Positions 35,497 to 46,442 of a DNA stretch of 64,000 bases are shown piece after piece. The notes under the pieces are model-generated. The model was not told the origin of the DNA. It saw nothing but the letters and a program-made list of their open reading frames with translations, and ran no database searches. This DNA is from Lithocarpus polystachyus (taxonomy: Eukaryota > Streptophyta > Magnoliopsida > Fagales > Fagaceae), in contig CM066162.1 in assembly GCA_033629205.1 (NCBI GenBank), forward strand, positions 19,591,452 through 19,655,451, in the 5' to 3' direction. The position numbers were made by a program, and so were the translations under genes. Every line of letters starts with the position of its first letter. Within the stretch, counting starts at the first letter, position 1.

Positions 35497-38400
35497 ATGG
35501 CTTCTTCTTCCTCACAAAAAAGGAAGGAGTGTACTTCTAGTCCCTCCAAGGGTGAGAGTTCTTCTGGGTCTGCGCAAGGCGAGTCACAGGGGGTCACGGA
35601 GCGCCCAGCTTTCCCTTTATGGGACCCCTGGTACACCCTAGCCTGTTTTTTCCTTTAGTGTCTCACGGTGAGGCCCCTCCTTCCTCTAATACCTGGGTAT
35701 TCTTTGGCCAGTCGGGTTTTGCCAGTTCCGCCCAAGTCCCAGATCTAAGAGAGATTTTAGATCTCCAGATTAGGCGAGGATCTCGAGAAACGCTTCCTAT
35801 TTTCTTTGACTTCGTTACTAGGAAGATCACCATTTGGCCCATTTGGGTGGATAGAGAGCTTTTCGATGGGGAATTTTTTGCTTGTCTGGAGCACGCTGGG
35901 ATCTTGAAAGTAGTGGCAATTTCCAGGAACCTTGAAGGTTTTAGAGATGCCAAGGGCTTCAAACACTTGGTACGCCGTTGGTGCCCTTCTCTTCATACTT
36001 TCTTCTTTTTTGTTAATGAGCTTATTATCACCTTGGAGGATGTGGTCAATAACTTCCTCCTCCCAGTTTTTGGAGATGAGAATCCTTTTGACATTAGTCT
36101 TTCCAATGAAGATCTCAACTTGGAAGACAAACTGTTCAGTCATTTTGGCGGGCGTACTACTTCTTTTGGTGGGAAATTAGCCAGAATGGGCAAATGGGTC
36201 ATGAACCTTTCGCGAGAGAAGGACAAGGCAGTTAGGCGAGCTAGGTTCCCGACGCTCTATCTCAGTAATTTTTTATTTAGTGAGTTTCTTAAGTACGGGG
36301 TTAAGTCTATTTTCTTCCCTTTGACAATTAGATTGGCCTAGGGTGCTCAGTATCCCCTGGCCCCCATGTTCTTGGGCCATGTTTACTCCCAATTGGATCT
36401 ACTTTTTGGAGATGAATTCGAGGACAATTCTTGCTATGCTATCACTTCGTCTCTCTACTATGCCATTCTCCAGGAATTCATGTGGGACCGCTCTGCTGTT
36501 ACTTTGGCAAAGTGTAGAAATTTGAAATTTGTAAAAGATAAGTTCCAGGGATCTCCTGATGTGATTAAGGGTCTATGTGGTAGTTCCACTAACAACCACC
36601 CCATCATTTTTCGTTGGGCTAACTTGAAAGGTGATAGCCTTAATTTGGTTAGGTTATTTGATCAAGCAGGGCACTTGAGTTGGCGTTCTCCCCGGAAGTT
36701 TAGCTCCAGGTTCGCCTATGATTCTGTATTGGCTTCTTTTCTCAACACTCCAGGGAATACCTTTGATCTACGCCGTGGTCATGAAGGCAGTTTGACTTTA
36801 TCAGTCCCTCATGGCTTCCAGTGCCCTCCTCAAGTGGTCCCAAGTACACCCACTACTCAGCACACCGGATACTCTAGAAATTTGGCTTTGATCAGGACAT
36901 CCCACCAGTGTTTAAGGATATAGTACACTCTCTCCCTTCTCTGGATCCGTTCCTAAGGCTTCAGGCCTTTCCTTATTGGTCGCGGAGGAGTTCTCAGTTT
37001 GTTGTGCCTAACTCCTAGAGGGGAGTCTTTGCTTCCAGTGGCTTTGCTAGTTACTGGAGTAAAGTTTGGAAGTCGTTCTCTAACTACACTGGTTCTGGCG
37101 AGATAAGGAGGGTTCCCGATCCTAATATTCTCTTTGGCCTACCTCCAACAGACGCATGTCCCTCCCTATTGCCAGCATTATATCTGCTGCTATAAGCAAC
37201 AAGACAAGATTTGTGGAGTGGCATGTTTCTAGGGGTGGTTTGGTGTGTTATGCACAAGATTTTCTAGAGACTTGGTCAGGGTGTGACCTTATTGTTGGTA
37301 CCTCTTCTGGTGTGCCAATTAAGAGAGGGGCAGTAGAGGCAATTGGTGTTGCCACTCCCATAGGCAAAAGGAAAGAGAAGAAGATTAAACAGGGAATGGT
37401 TAAAAGAGCTAAGCTTGAAGAAAGTGTTGAGGGCACTGAGGCTGGCCCTGAGACTAAAAAGAGGAAAACTGCAAGGTCTCAGAAACAGTTAGTAATTTCT
37501 GAGGAACTTGAGAGAGTGAGCCCCCCTACAGTTGGAAAGGAAGTTGGCCATCCCTTAATTCCAAGGACTCGAGTGAAGAGTAAGGTAGAGTCTTCTCTCT
37601 CTTAGGTTCCTGTAAGTTCCTCTGCCCAGGGTTCTTCGGGGTCCTTTGATTTTGTACCCCAGTCTCCTTTAGGACCCTCTGGGCGTACCCGTAGTAGACA
37701 AAAGACCATTGGAGAATCTATATAGAGAGAGAAGGGCAAGGTCTCTTTCCTTCTTCTCTCTTTTATTTTGCAGTAGTTCATTGCTGTTGCTGTGTCTCTC
37801 CCTTTCTCTTTTAACTGATGAATGGTTATTTCTTCCTTGCAGTCCAAACGCAAGTCAGACTTCAAGAAAGACAAGAGTCAGTCATCTGGCAATGATGTGG
37901 AATGGCCCTCTTCTGTTTGTGCCTTTTTCAGTTTGCTTCCACTCTTTTTCGGTACTGTGTATCTATGCATTTTGTGATGTTTTGTCACTTGCTTTTCTTT
38001 TCCTTTTACAGGTGGAGGTACCTCATCCCACGACTGATAGGACTTTGGTGAAAGAAGTGATTACAGCTCCCTCTGCTGTTCCCCCAAGCGTGGAAGAAGA
38101 GCTCCCTAGTGGTGGTGTGACTGAGGAGGTTGGGCAGCCAATGCAGGATGTCCAACCCATTCTGCCTTCTATTCCCCTGGCTACTCAGGACCCTGAAGCT
38201 TCTCAGCCTCTTATTCCCCATATCCCCAGCCTGTGCAGACTTTCAGTCCTATCAAAACTAAATCACTTGAACCTATGACTGAGCCTATGTTAAGCAAAAA
38301 GTCCTTGGGAGAGCGCGTCTTCATCCATACAAGCAGGTGAGCCTCATCCACCCCTTATAAATACGCTTAACCTTATCTCTTTTATCTTTTCTTTCTGAGA

Positions 38401-39550
38401 GTTCTGGATTTCTCTTTTCCTTTTAGGTCAAACCAGTGTTCAATCTGCCCCTAAAGCCACCTTTTCCTTGGAATCAGAGGGTTCTGAAGGTGCGTGTTGT
38501 TCACCTTTAATGTGCTTCCCCTTCTTCTTCATACTTCTCCCCTACATTTTCCTTCTATGGCGAAGCCTCCAGTATTCTTTCCTTCCTTTAGCCATTTTGC
38601 CAAAGTTTCCTCACCCTTTCCCCAACGTGCTGTGCGTTCTTTCACAAAGTCCTCTAGGAAATCAGAGGGGCAAGAGGAGGAAGCTCTGCCATAGGAAGCT
38701 GATACTGGCTTTTTTTTTTTTTTTTTTTTTTAGCTTTCTTTTACTTTCCCACTTTACATTTCTTCCTTTGTTCTTTCCCCTTTTTAAATTTTGTCTGCTT
38801 TCGCAAATGCTTACACAAGTGTTAAGGGTCCTAAGCTCGTAGTTCCTGAGGTAGCTGTAGAATCTGCTCCTGACGTCCAGGTTGTTGAATCTCAGGCAGG
38901 GACCCCCCAAACCATCAAGAGGTTTGAAAGCTCTCTAATTCCTGCGAGTCGAGATACAACAGTGGGGGAGGCTCTAGAGGTGACTGTTTCTGATTCTGGC
39001 TTAGGGCTCCCTGCTTTCCTGGCCTGCTTTGATCTCCTGGAGTTCAACAGCCTCCCTGCAAGCCACTTTCATCACTTTGGGCCTCCCTTTGGTAACTTCC
39101 TATGCTTCTCTGTGCCCGTGGAGGGTCTGCCATTGTTGGAAGGGTTGTTCAAGACCCATGGAGACTTCACCAGTGGGTTAAGGGGAGGTGTATTTCTAGG
39201 CAATATTTTGATGGAGTTGTTATGTGCTGTGCTGATCCCTTTGAGGGATTCCTCTCTTGATTCCTTATCTGAAGAAAAACTTTTGGAATGGAGGGGAGTG
39301 GTGCAGGATCTTATAGAAGCAAAATTCAATCTGTCCTTTGATGGAGCATTTGCGTTCTCTGGCTCACATGCTATTCCAAAGATAGGCTTCCAGGAATCTA
39401 GATGCTGAAATTGCTGCTACTGAGGAGGCTTTAGCTTATGCTCACAAGGTTTTGCAGGACTTGAAGGTTATAAGGCAGCGAGTTCTCTCTTCCTCAGCTG
39501 TTCCTGTTATTTCCCCAGACAGCTCTTTGCTAGCCGGCCTTATTTCTTAG
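35497..39550 (+). pseudogene. Antisense plant mobile domain (PMD) gene inside retrotransposon
   Basis: The start ATG at 35497 opens a Ser-rich N-terminus (MASSSSQKRKEC). After a frameshift near 35620-35658 the main frame runs 35619-36923, interrupted only by a TAG at 36339-36341. It carries the plant mobile domain: ...RRWCPSLHTFFF followed by ELIITLEDVVNNFLLPVFGD, then RWANLKGDSLNL further on. C-terminal PMD sequence continues in other frames to about 37300, then a Lys-rich nuclear-localisation-like stretch (37360-37480). Beyond lie intron-like gaps with good acceptors (37842, 38011, 38426) and donors (37740, 38337), an acidic/Pro-rich region, a conserved-looking block 38821-39406 and a coiled-coil end (LDAEIAATEEALAYAHKVLQ) with a stop at 39548. 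Family: PMD proteins include MAIN/MAIL1, nuclear factors acting in transposon silencing and genome stability; many PMD genes are carried by transposons. This copy is broken but recently enough to read. Confidence 0.75.
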
Positions 39551-40390
39551 CTCATTGCTTTCTTTTTTTTTTAGCTAGTTCAGATGTATATATTTTTTTC
39601 TTAGACAATTTGGGTTGATAACTTCTATCTCTTCCTATTGAACACTATATTTGACCTTTCCTCCCTATTTTCTGCATCATGGATCTGTTTTTTTTTTTTT
39701 TTAAGACTGCTTCTAATTTTTAGTAGCATGTGGATTTGCTCTTTTTTTTTTTTTTTGGTGCTGCTTTTCTCTCTTTTTTTTTTTTTTTTTTTGCACTAAG
39801 TCCTGGGCCTTGGTCCCTACAAGTTTTGCTGTAGGTCCTAGATCAGGTACCCTGGTGGTTGTTTTGCTGCATAGGTACTGAACTGGGTACATTGGATACT
39901 TTTTTTTTTTTTTCAAGTCCCAGGTCATGAACTAGGCAGACCCCTTTTGTCAAGTATTGGGCTAGGTATCTCGGGCACTTACTTCTGCCCGTGGTCCCAG
40001 GTCATGTACTTTGAACTAATTGTGGTGTGAGTCTTGGGTCATGTGCCAAGTTTTTTTTTTTTTTTTTGCCCTAGCCCAAGTACTCCCCCCCCCCCCCCCC
40101 AAATCTGCCCATGTTTGGGTTATGTAATGTTTCACAATTGTTTATTTTAGCTGTAGCTTAAGGAAAATAAGAAAGGAAAAAGATTTCATTGAATCAAAGC
40201 AAAGTTACCATCTAAGGGACACAAAAGGGTTGTCAAAGATAGTAAGGATCATAGAATGTCCTTCTATCATGGGTTCCTTAAAAAAAAAGGTACTTAAACA
40301 AAATTCATAACAAAAAGTAAAGAACGATGAAACATTTAGCAGGTTTGAAAGCTGGCAAAAAGGTCTTGGTGTACTAAGGTCTCTCCCTTT

Positions 40391-41900
40391 TCATGCGTAA
40401 AACTGTTTCAGCCACTTTCCATTTATAAGGTCTGTCAGGACTGTCCCATCTTCCTTTGTGAGGTAGTAATACCCACTATCATGGGATTTTTTGATGATGT
40501 AGGGCCCTTCCCATTTTGGGGCAAATTTTGAGGGTCCTAGGAGATTTTTCCTTACATGCCCTGCTGTTCTTAACACTAGCTGCCCCTTAGTGAAGGCCCT
40601 TGGGTGTACAATCTATGCTTATGCCTTAGCCATCCTTTGTTGGTACCTCTAGCTTCTTCTTCTGGCCACTTCTCTTTCTTCCTTTAACCCCTCCAAATCC
40701 GCCAACCTTCTTTTATTATTTGTGTCCTCGGTGCCTTCTTGGTTTTCTTCAAGCACTACTCTTGGCGTAGGGACAACTAACTCCACGGAGCTGATGGCTT
40801 CTGTCCCATAAACTAAGGAGAATGGTGAAAATCCTGTGGCTGTCTTCACAGAGCTCCTGCATGCCCAGAGTACACCTGCCAAGTGGTCATTCCATTTTCC
40901 CCCATACTCGTGTTTCATTTTTTTAAGGATCTTCAGCATTACCCTGTTAGTGGCTTCAGCCTGATCATTTCCTTGCGGGTAGTATGGTGTAGACCTTCCA
41001 TGCTTGATGTAATATGCCTCAGTTAGGTTCTTTATGTCTTTGTTTATGAATGGGGTCCCATTGTCACTGATCAGTCTCTTGGGGATCCCGAACCTTGATA
41101 TGATGTATTCTCAAATGAAGTTTGCCAGGGCTGCTCTAGTGGCTTTTTCAAAGGGATAGCTTCTACCCATTTTGTAAAGTACTTGGTGGCTGCTAGGATC
41201 CATATGTAACCATTGGAAGGAGGGTTTATAGGCCCTATAAGATCAAGCCCCCAAGTGTGGAAAGGCCATAGTGTTGTCATATCTTGCAGCACATTTGGAT
41301 GAATGTGGATTGCATCTCTAAGTACTTGGCATGCATGACATGTTTTTTTAACCAGCTCTTCAGAGTCCTTCTTCATTGTTGGCCAATAGTACCCCAATGA
41401 TAACAACTGCTTGTAAAGTCTTCTTTTTCCTGAGTGACTTCCACAGTCACCAGAATAGACTTCCCTAACAACTTCTCTAGCTTCCCTTAGCACCAGGCAT
41501 TTTAGGGGATCCCCACTGTATCCCTTTTTGAATAGGATCCTGTACTGTAAGAAATATCTGACTACAAGTTTCTTGAGCTAGTGTGCTAAGGTCCTGTTAG
41601 TTGGTAGGATCCTTTGAGCCAAGTATTCCATAAATGGAGTCTTCCAATCTTCCATAACAAACACAGCATAGCTTTCTTCCTTGTCTACTGAAAATTGACA
41701 TTTTTGACATTTCTCCTATACAGTTGCAGCCTCTTTGTTCATATTTGGCCAGTAGCACCCCATGCGTTGCATCCTTCTGTATAGGCTGATTTTTTCTACA
41801 ACCCCACAAACCTAGCTGTGTAGTTCTTCCAATCTCAGCTTTCCTTCTTACTTGTTGATACATCTGGATAGGATCCCTCCGGGCAGCCTCCTGTACAGCT
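40391..41900 (-). pseudogene. Integrase domain of retrotransposon pol
   Basis: Read on the minus strand: two zinc-binding-like modules (LYRRMQRMGCYWPNMNK...CQKCQ near 41800-41690, and LYKQLLSLGYYWPTMKK...CHACQ near 41430-41330), then the catalytic core with GLDLIGPI, a DNGTPF block around 41060 and an NDQAEATNRV block carrying the glutamate around 40960. A C-terminal strand-rich domain (PSKFAPKWEGPYII) ends at a TAA near 40391. Integrase inserts the cDNA into host DNA. Several frameshifts and stops (for example near 41580, 41110 and 41000) make it inactive. Confidence 0.85.
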
Positions 41901-41949
41901 CTCCTTCTATCAAAGTGTAATCCCTTAGCTCATTAATACTTCCTCCATG

Positions 41950-42490
41950 TCATGCCTCTTTTGTTTTTTCTTTGACCTCATTTCTCCAATCCTGCTGCTC
42001 TGGTTCTTCAGGGAACATCTTTTTAAGGATCCCTATGATGGAATGTTCTTGCTTATTTACTTTTATCAGAGCGTCTCTTCCTTTAAATGGTACTTGGGAT
42101 CCTAGGGTGGCTAGCACATCAACGAACCTATTCTCACTCCTTTGGGTGTATTCCACGCTAAAGGTTTGGAATTCCTACACCAGCCTTTGCGCCCAAGTTC
42201 TGTAGACTGCCAAACTCTGCTCTCTTAGTGCAAAGTCACCCTTTACCTGAGAGACCACAAGATTGGAGTCTCCTAAAACCCTCAATGTTTTACTCCTATG
42301 CTGAGTGTTATGGTTAACCCAGTCAAGTATGCCTTGTACTCAGCAGTGTTATTCGAATAGGAAAACCCAAGCTTGAAAGATAAGGGCATGGTGTCTCCAT
42401 CTTCGCAACTTAGTACAATTCCCAGTCCATTTGAAGTTGTCGTTGCTGACCCATCAAACCTCATTGTCCACTTCTTTCTCGAGAGCTCTA
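41950..42490 (-). pseudogene. Second (archaeal-type) RNase H domain
   Basis: Minus strand: WTMRFDGSATTTSNGLGIVL, then NNTAEYKAYLTGL, then a GDSNLVV block and a RFVDVLATLGS block. These carry the acidic residues of an RNase HI fold (D, E, D, D). It lies just after the RT-linked RNase H and before integrase. A second RNase H of this type is a known trait of the Tat lineage. A frameshift falls near 42290. Confidence 0.75.
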
Positions 42491-42559
42491 CCACTACCAC
42501 CTCCCCAGGGATCTCCTCGCTTAGTGAACATTCCTCTTTCCTCGGGAACTGGGCTAGCA

Positions 42560-42900
42560 AATTTGCTATGGCTTGACTTTTGACAGCCTTAGAGGTCCTG
42601 ATGCCGATGTCATATTGAAAGAACAAGACCAGCCACTGTGCTATCCTTCCTGTCAGGAGGGGTTGATGAAGGAGTGCTTTTATGGGATGTGACTTAGTTA
42701 CCAAGAGGATCTGGTGGGCTGAGAAGTATCGTTTTAGCCTTTGGGACGCGTAGTTAACCACTAGACATGCTCTTTCTATTCTTGGGTATCTGGTCTCTAT
42801 ATCCTTAAGTGTCCTACTCACGTAATAAATGGGCTGCTCATTCTTATCATTGTCTTCTTGTGTTAGTAGGGCTCCTATAGCCTAGGAGTTTAATGTTAAA
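42560..42900 (-). pseudogene. RT-linked RNase H domain of pol
   Basis: Minus strand: AIGALLTQED, YYVSRTLKDIETRYP, VVNYASQRLKRYF and FFQYDIGIRTSKAVKSQ are the usual Ty3/gypsy RNase H blocks. In the family it removes the RNA strand of the RNA-DNA hybrid. A stop lies just before it (about 42880). Confidence 0.8.
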
Positions 42901-43279
42901 TATAGCAACAAGGGTCGCCCACATACTAGTGCTTGTAGGGTGGGAAGATGATTCATGATCTATTAGATCCTCTGAAAGGCTTCATGCTGCTCAGTTCCCC
43001 AAGTGAACTCAGCCCCTTTTTTTTAGCATTTTGGATAAACCACTTGAGACTGAAGCCAGTCCTGGCACAAACCTCCTGATGTAGGAGACTCTCCCTAGGA
43101 AACTTTTGAGCTCTCTTACAGTTGTAGGCCTTTTCATTGTTGCAATGGCTGTGGTTTTGGCTGGATCCACACTTATGTCTCTATGATGTACTAGGAACCT
43201 AAAAACTTTCTAACAGATACCCCAAAGGCACACTTCATGGGGTCCATGCGTAGTTTGTACTTCCTGCACCTTTCAAAAA

Positions 43280-44000
43280 CTTGTTCAAGTATCTAGAAGT
43301 GTCCTACCCTGCCCTGGTTTTTGATTTTACCACAATATTATCCACATAGTCTTCCATTTCCTTATGCATTATATCATGGAAGATAGCTATCATGGTTTGT
43401 TAGTACGTGGCCCCTACATTTTTAAGGCCAAAGGGCATCACAGTGTAATAAAAATTCTCGATTGGAGTCCTGAATGTTGTCTTCTTTGCATCTTTGGCAG
43501 CCATACAAATTTGGTTGTACCCACTATACCCATCCATAAATGAAAACATAGAGCTTCCTGCAGCTGAATCTACAAAGAGGTCAACATTAGGCAGGGGAAA
43601 TTCATCTTTTGGATATGCCTTGTTCAGATTGCGAAAGTCCACACAGTACCGGATTTGGCCATTCTTTTTCCTCATGGGTACTATGTTGGAAAGCCACTTG
43701 GGGTGCTGGATGGGCTTAATAAAACCAGCTGCTAGCAGCTTCTTAACTTCTTGAGTCATTTGAGCTTTCACATCAATGTGAAAAACCTTGGCTGGCTAAA
43801 CTACTGGCTTGACTCCTGGGTCTATATTGAGAGAATGGACCATCAATCCTGGATCCAGACCAGGCATCTCATCATAGGTCCATGCGAACACATCCACATA
43901 TTTCTTGAGTAAGGTCACTAATTGTTCATTCTCTTATGCTGTCAACTGACTACTAATGAAAATAGGCTTCTGGGATCCCAGCTTAGCCCTTAAGTTTATC
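43280..44000 (-). pseudogene. Reverse transcriptase domain of pol
   Basis: Minus strand: EVKKLLAAGFIKPIQHPKWL, VPMRKKNGQIRYCVDFRNLN, SFMDGYSGYNQI and FYYTVMPFGLKN are classical Ty3/gypsy RT motifs. The catalytic YVDD reads YVDN (about 43333-43344), and a stop follows the ...GLKNVGATY block near 43400. It is therefore inactive. The frame upstream (to 44000) has further stops. Confidence 0.88.
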
Positions 44001-44128
44001 TCTCCCAATTCTTCCTCGTGATGAATTTGCGCTTCCTTAATTGTGTCCTCTAGGATTTCTTTTTGAGCCATCATACAATCCGGTGGTCCGGGACCCTTAT
44101 GCATGATGCATTCAGGCCTCGTGCACCT

Positions 44129-45672
44129 TCATAAACGATAAATTAACCTTCCTCCAGGTTTTCGTACTACCACGCATTCCAGGGATCTTGAGGAGCTAGG
44201 CTCCCTCTTTTTCCTTTTTCTGTCTAGGAGGTTCCTCAGGTCACGGGTACTCCTTCCTTCTTCTTCTTCCAAGACAGGTGCTCTTGGGGTCCCCGGTGTG
44301 GGGCTTTCATTATCTGGTTCCAACTCATCATAAAACATTATTTCCACGAAGTTCATTTCTCCTTGGCTGAAAGGGTTAGGGTTGGCAGGGATCCTTACGG
44401 GCCTCCCGTTCAATCTCCCCTTAACACATTGATGGTACGTGGAAGGGATAAAGCGATGTTTATAGAGCCATGGTTGTCCCAACAGAATATGGTAAGAAAC
44501 TTCTAAGTTAATCATGTGAAATCTGGTCAGGGCTACTATTAGGCCTACCCTTAAGGCTAACTGCATGTATCCCTCAGTTGATTCTGCTGATCTTCCAAAT
44601 CCTGTTATCTCTATAGGAGTCCCTAGGATCCTCCTGCTAGTCAGACCCATGGCTTCCAAGGTACTCAGGGCTATGAGGTTGAGTGATGCCCCTATATCTA
44701 CTAATGCTTTTCTAACTTGGACACCGTTTATGGTGGCCATCAGATAAAGGGATCTGCGATAGTCTGGATGCTCAACCTCCCTGTCTTCATCAGTGAAGGT
44801 TATTGCATTGGTTGTCTCTAAGTAAGCTCGACTAGTATAGGATTCTGTTGTGAAATATTCCATCCTCAAATCTACTGCTATACTCATAAGGGACTCTGTG
44901 GCCACCCTTCTTGCTTCTGGCCCAATTCCCAACTGGTTGAATAGCGATTTGAACTTAGGGTTCTTCTGAAGAGTCCTGACTATGCTTGGATGGAATGATC
45001 CTTTAGATTCTTCTGCTTCCGCTGAGTTCCCATGGATCACTACAGCCACCACCCCTTTTCCCTTGTGATTGGGTAGAGGGTTCTTTTGCATTTCGAGTTT
45101 CTTTTGAGTGAGCTCTAGGGTTCCCTTCCTAAGCTTCTTGTGAAAAAACCTACGGAGAGTCCAACAATCCTTGGTAGAGTGCTTGACATAGTTATGAATC
45201 CTGCAAAACAAGGGATTCTTCCTTTCTTCCTCAGTTTGTGGCCTGGACACAGCAAATGGTCTGACAATTCCATCTCCAATCCATTTATCAAAAACATGAT
45301 TCGATTCCTCTACAGTACATGGGATCACAGGTGGTTCCTCGACAATTTTTCCTTCAGGTCTCTTCCTCTTTTCTCCTATTGACGCTATCATGGCCTAAGG
45401 TACTGGCATTCTCTTTGTCCTCATGGTTAATGCGGTCCTTCTAGTTCTTTGTAACAGGTCAGCAAACTGGGTCATGCATAGATTTTCGAGATTAAGCCTG
45501 TAGTCAAAGAGCATGTTGGATATGTAGGTCTCGATGAGCTCCTTTTTTTTATGGTCTCAACAACAGTCCAGAGAAACATCTTCAAACCTTTTAATGAACT
45601 AGACAAGATTCTCTCCAGGCCTTTTCCTTACCATTTGAAGGCTTTGGAAGGTGACCTTGGCGACTAATTCAG
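44129..45672 (-). pseudogene. gag and aspartic protease
   Basis: Minus strand: a gag capsid piece (RKRPGENLV...FIKRFEDVSLDC, LFDYRLNLENL) at about 45660-45450, two stops (about 45595 and 45395), then a long open frame with a zinc-knuckle-like CRIHNYVKHSTKDC (C-H-H-C type of Tat gag) and a retroviral-type protease core ALVDIGASLNLIALSTLEAMG. The protease active triad reads DIG instead of D-T/S-G. The N-terminal part of gag is missing. Gag would package RNA; protease would cut the polyprotein. Confidence 0.82.
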
Positions 45673-46442
45673 GTACATGTTACTTGTTTTGTTCTATTTT
45701 AATCGACGTATGCATTTGTAATTTATTTTTTACATTGATTTCTTATAGAAAATTTTGGAATTCATCTTTCTAAGAACCATGGTTTGATTTAGTGTTTTGG
45801 TCTTACATAAACAATATTAGAATTTAGAAGCACAGAAAAAAAAAAAAAAAACACTGATAATTGCTTGGTACTTCAAGGTATGGTTGTGGCTTTATTAGCA
45901 ATATTTATGACTTGAATTTAATTGTTAAATTAATTTTCAAATTTGAAAATCTAATTTACAAGTTTTTGCTTTTTGTTTTTTCCTCTGGTTTTATACTTAG
46001 GTGCTTAGGCGTGCACTAAACCTAACCCGTGTCCCTTGGATTAAGCCCTCTTCAAGGGTTGGCTGCGTTGAGAGTGAGACCCCAAGCCAAGGTTCCCTAC
46101 ATATTATGATCAAGATTCCCTTAGTTTTGCAGGAAATCAATTCTTAGATTTATAAAAATCCTTTTTTAAGTTTTGTTTTATGAAATCAAATTTGTTTTTT
46201 TTAAAATGTTGTACTTGTACCCACTGATTTTAGTTATGATTTTTCATAGGTTTGATGATTTTTTTTAATTTTTAATTGGGCTTTTTAGGTATTCCATTGA
46301 CTAATTATGCATGCATGTATGTTAAATACACTTTTTTTTTCTTTTTTTAATTTTATGTTAAATGGATTTCATATTGTTTATCTAACTAGTACCCTGCGGC
46401 CCTGTTTGTTATGTCAGAGTGTTTGTTAGGCACCAAATTTCA
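45673..46442 (-). mobile_element. Leader region between 5' LTR and gag, with PBS
   Basis: Non-coding stretch of about 770 bp. In element orientation the sequence TGGTGCCTAACAAAC (46421-46435) stands 7 bases after the LTR end, the place and TGG start of a primer-binding site; the tRNA was not identified. The same block recurs at 32789-33578. Confidence 0.65.
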
